Made by a program: the position numbers and the translations under genes. 64,000 bases of DNA from Flavobacterium taihuense (GTDB taxonomy: Bacteria; Bacteroidota; Bacteroidia; Flavobacteriales; Flavobacteriaceae): positions 62,001-126,000 of the forward strand of contig NZ_JAHWYN010000009.1 of the NCBI RefSeq assembly GCF_019351435.1, given 5' to 3'. Below are positions 62,580 through 64,000 of the stretch, piece by piece. Position 1 is the first letter of the stretch. The number at the start of each line of letters is the position of its first letter. Under the pieces are notes generated by a model. The model was not told the DNA's origin, ran no database searches, and saw only the letters and a program-made list of their open reading frames with translations.

Positions 62580-63530
62580 TTGAGAACAAAAATAAAAACC
62601 GCTTTTAAGTCAAGAGTTAATGCCATTGGATTGCCCATTTTGGCCTTATGTTGGGTTAGTTTTTTTTGGGGAACCACTTGGCTGGCTTCCAAAGAAGGTG
62701 TCAAACACATGCCGGCCTTACAACTCGCAGGAATTAGACAATTTATTGGTGGCTCCTTATATCTTACCTTTTTCTTATTGAAGAGAACGCCTTGGCCAAA
62801 AGGAAAACAATGGAAAACCATTATTATCCTTAGTTTGCTCAATTTTGTTTTAAGTAACGGACTCAGCACTTGGGGTGTAAAATTCATCAGTAGCGGATTG
62901 GGTGCCATTATTGGTGCCATGGTTCCTTTGTGGATTGTGTTTATCAGTATTTTTAAGGGGGAAAGAATTACCAGATTAGCAATTTTGGGAATTGTGATTA
63001 GTTTTGGTGGAGTTTGTGTTATCTTTTACGAACACCTACTCGATTTTTTACAACCTGACTTTCAATTTGGCATCGTACTTTCGATAGCCGCGACGATTAC
63101 TTGGGCATTTGGGACTTTATATACCAAGAAAAAAGCGGCTAGTTTCAATCCTTATTTTAGTTTAGGATTACAGATGTTTATTTCCAGTATTTTCCTGTTT
63201 GCCTTTGTAGGTGCCACAGGTGCAAGCATTCCACTTTCTGAAATCCCAATGAATTCTTGGTTATCAATAGCTTATTTGGTCATCATAGGATCGGTATTAA
63301 CCTTTATCGCTTTTATTTATGCCCTGCAAAAACTCCCTACTGAGTTGAGTAGTTTGTATGCTTATGTCAATCCGATAGTAGCCGTTATTTTGGGTTCCTT
63401 TATTTTTGGTGAACCATTAACCGTGGCAATTGTCTTTGGCGGCAGTATCACTTTAATCGGATTGTATTTGATTAATTATGCCATGCGAAAAAAGAGAAAT
63501 AGCATTGAGCCTATAACAGAGATTAATTAA
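62580..63530 (+). CDS. EamA/DMT-family permease
   Basis: 316 residues, ten membrane helices in two EamA repeats (WVSFFWGTTWLASKEGVKHM; GLGAIIGAMVPLWIVFISIF; YAYVNPIVAVILGSFIFGEP). The only plausible start is TTG at 62580, 1 bp after the SDR stop; no ATG exists before residue 43, which would lose the first helix. Drug/metabolite exporter of unknown substrate; last gene of the LysR operon. Confidence 0.88.
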   Translation: MRTKIKTAFKSRVNAIGLPILALCWVSFFWGTTWLASKEGVKHMPALQLAGIRQFIGGSLYLTFFLLKRTPWPKGKQWKTIIILSLLNFVLSNGLSTWGVKFISSGLGAIIGAMVPLWIVFISIFKGERITRLAILGIVISFGGVCVIFYEHLLDFLQPDFQFGIVLSIAATITWAFGTLYTKKKAASFNPYFSLGLQMFISSIFLFAFVGATGASIPLSEIPMNSWLSIAYLVIIGSVLTFIAFIYALQKLPTELSSLYAYVNPIVAVILGSFIFGEPLTVAIVFGGSITLIGLYLINYAMRKKRNSIEPITEIN

Positions 63531-63622
63531 TTTCAGATAATGAGAACATGTTTTGAAAAAAAAGCATTGAAAGTGAATAATCTTATATCTCTTTAAATTT
63601 CATAGGGGTTGATTTTTTTATT

Positions 63623-63630
63623 TAATTTTG
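63623..63630 (+). promoter_or_regulatory. -7 box for SCO-family gene
   Basis: TAATTTTG matches TAnnTTTG, 15 bp before the ATG at 63646. Confidence 0.45.
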
Positions 63631-63645
63631 CACCAAATTAAAATT

Positions 63646-64000
63646 ATGTTGTCTATTCTAAAAAAATACAGAATCTATATTGGTATTGTATCGCTTTTCT
63701 CCATTATAACCCTTTACTTGTTCTATGGTGCTTTAAAACCTAGTAAAACATTGCCCATCTACAATCCTGCCGATGTGAATCCAGAATTGGTCGACACTAC
63801 TATACAATACATTCGCAAATACCACACCATTGCCGATTTCTCATTTGTAAACCAAAATGGCAAAACCATTACTCAAAAAGACTACAATGGAAAAGTATAT
63901 GTGGCGGACTTTTTCTTTACCACTTGCGGTTCTATTTGTCCCAAAATGACCACCAACTTGATCGATGTGCAAAAGGCGATTAAGGACAATCCAAAAGTAA
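63646..64000 (+). CDS. SCO1/SenC-family protein, N-terminal part (runs off window)
   Basis: The frame from ATG 63646 is open to the window end (about 118 residues): MLSILKKYRIYIGIVSLFSI followed by a membrane helix, then IADFSFVNQNGKTITQKDYN, GKVYVADFFFTTCGSICPKM with the copper-binding C-x3-C-P motif, and NLIDVQKAIKDNPKV. SCO proteins deliver copper to cytochrome oxidase in the periplasm. A -7 box at 63623-63630 supports the start. Confidence 0.9.
   Translation, partial: MLSILKKYRIYIGIVSLFSIITLYLFYGALKPSKTLPIYNPADVNPELVDTTIQYIRKYHTIADFSFVNQNGKTITQKDYNGKVYVADFFFTTCGSICPKMTTNLIDVQKAIKDNPKV

Noticed and set aside
1..64000. tRNA, rRNA, CRISPR array, insertion sequence or prophage
   Set aside because: Scanned by eye on both strands; no cloverleaf with CCA-type end, no spacer array, no transposase or integrase recognised.

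Overview
The window reads as chromosomal DNA of a Flavobacterium-like member of the Bacteroidota (Flavobacteriaceae). The signs are AT-rich DNA, start codons mostly without a Shine-Dalgarno sequence, repeated promoter -7 boxes of the form TAnnTTTG, C-terminal type IX secretion (T9SS) sorting domains on secreted proteins, a LytS/LytTR pair with periplasmic TPRs, an OlsF-type lipid synthase, DUF4270, DUF1800/DUF1501 and DUF4139 families, and many short intergenic repeats. No tRNA, rRNA, CRISPR array, insertion sequence or prophage was recognised. It looks like ordinary housekeeping chromosome with a few odd loci.

Layout. 1-5.2 kb: end of a DUF4270 lipoprotein gene and a truncated starch-synthase-like gene, divergent from panC-panD (pantothenate synthesis), an esterase-like gene and radA. 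5.3-10 kb: a glycosyltransferase-51 peptidoglycan polymerase with an AsmA-like N-terminal half, then a LytTR response regulator and its TPR sensor kinase. 10-16.4 kb: a VWA lipoprotein, a DUF4139 protein carrying a TonB-receptor-plug-like insert, an aldo/keto reductase, an OmpA lipoprotein and exonuclease III. 16.6-21.7 kb: an OlsF-like aminolipid synthase, small membrane proteins, a 2-hydroxyacid dehydrogenase and NhaA. 21.8-25.8 kb: a tight three-gene cassette of unknown exported proteins. 26-33 kb: a DUF1800-DUF1501 pair, a beta-barrel protein and an M1 aminopeptidase with a T9SS tail. 33-42 kb: mixed metabolic genes including metG. 42-45.5 kb: the least ordinary part, with a carboxylate-amine-ligase-like protein, a papain-like cysteine hydrolase and a decayed GH92 mannosidase. 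45.6-54.8 kb: a mostly minus-strand housekeeping run (LOG family, proC, mgtE, rsmA, DUF4286, TPR, serS), then ferritin and a short ssb. 55-64 kb: a GNAT-nitrilase fusion, an M28 peptidase, a rhodanese divergent from a LysR-GNAT-epimerase-EamA operon, and the start of an SCO-family gene.

The strongest non-genic signal is a dispersed element (copies at 9966-10051, 15505-15585 and 56848-56943, with related copies near 46329 and 55045). It keeps two outer boxes but has a completely different self-complementary stem in each copy, as expected if the hairpin rather than its sequence is conserved. A second repeat type is an 8-bp-periodic CTTAG array. A third is a pair of near-identical hairpins after radA and metG. 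The most interesting gene-level candidates are the 42-44.7 kb ligase/hydrolase pair, the DUF4139/plug chimera, the AsmA-GT51 fusion, and a perfect 12-bp inverted repeat between the rhodanese and LysR genes.
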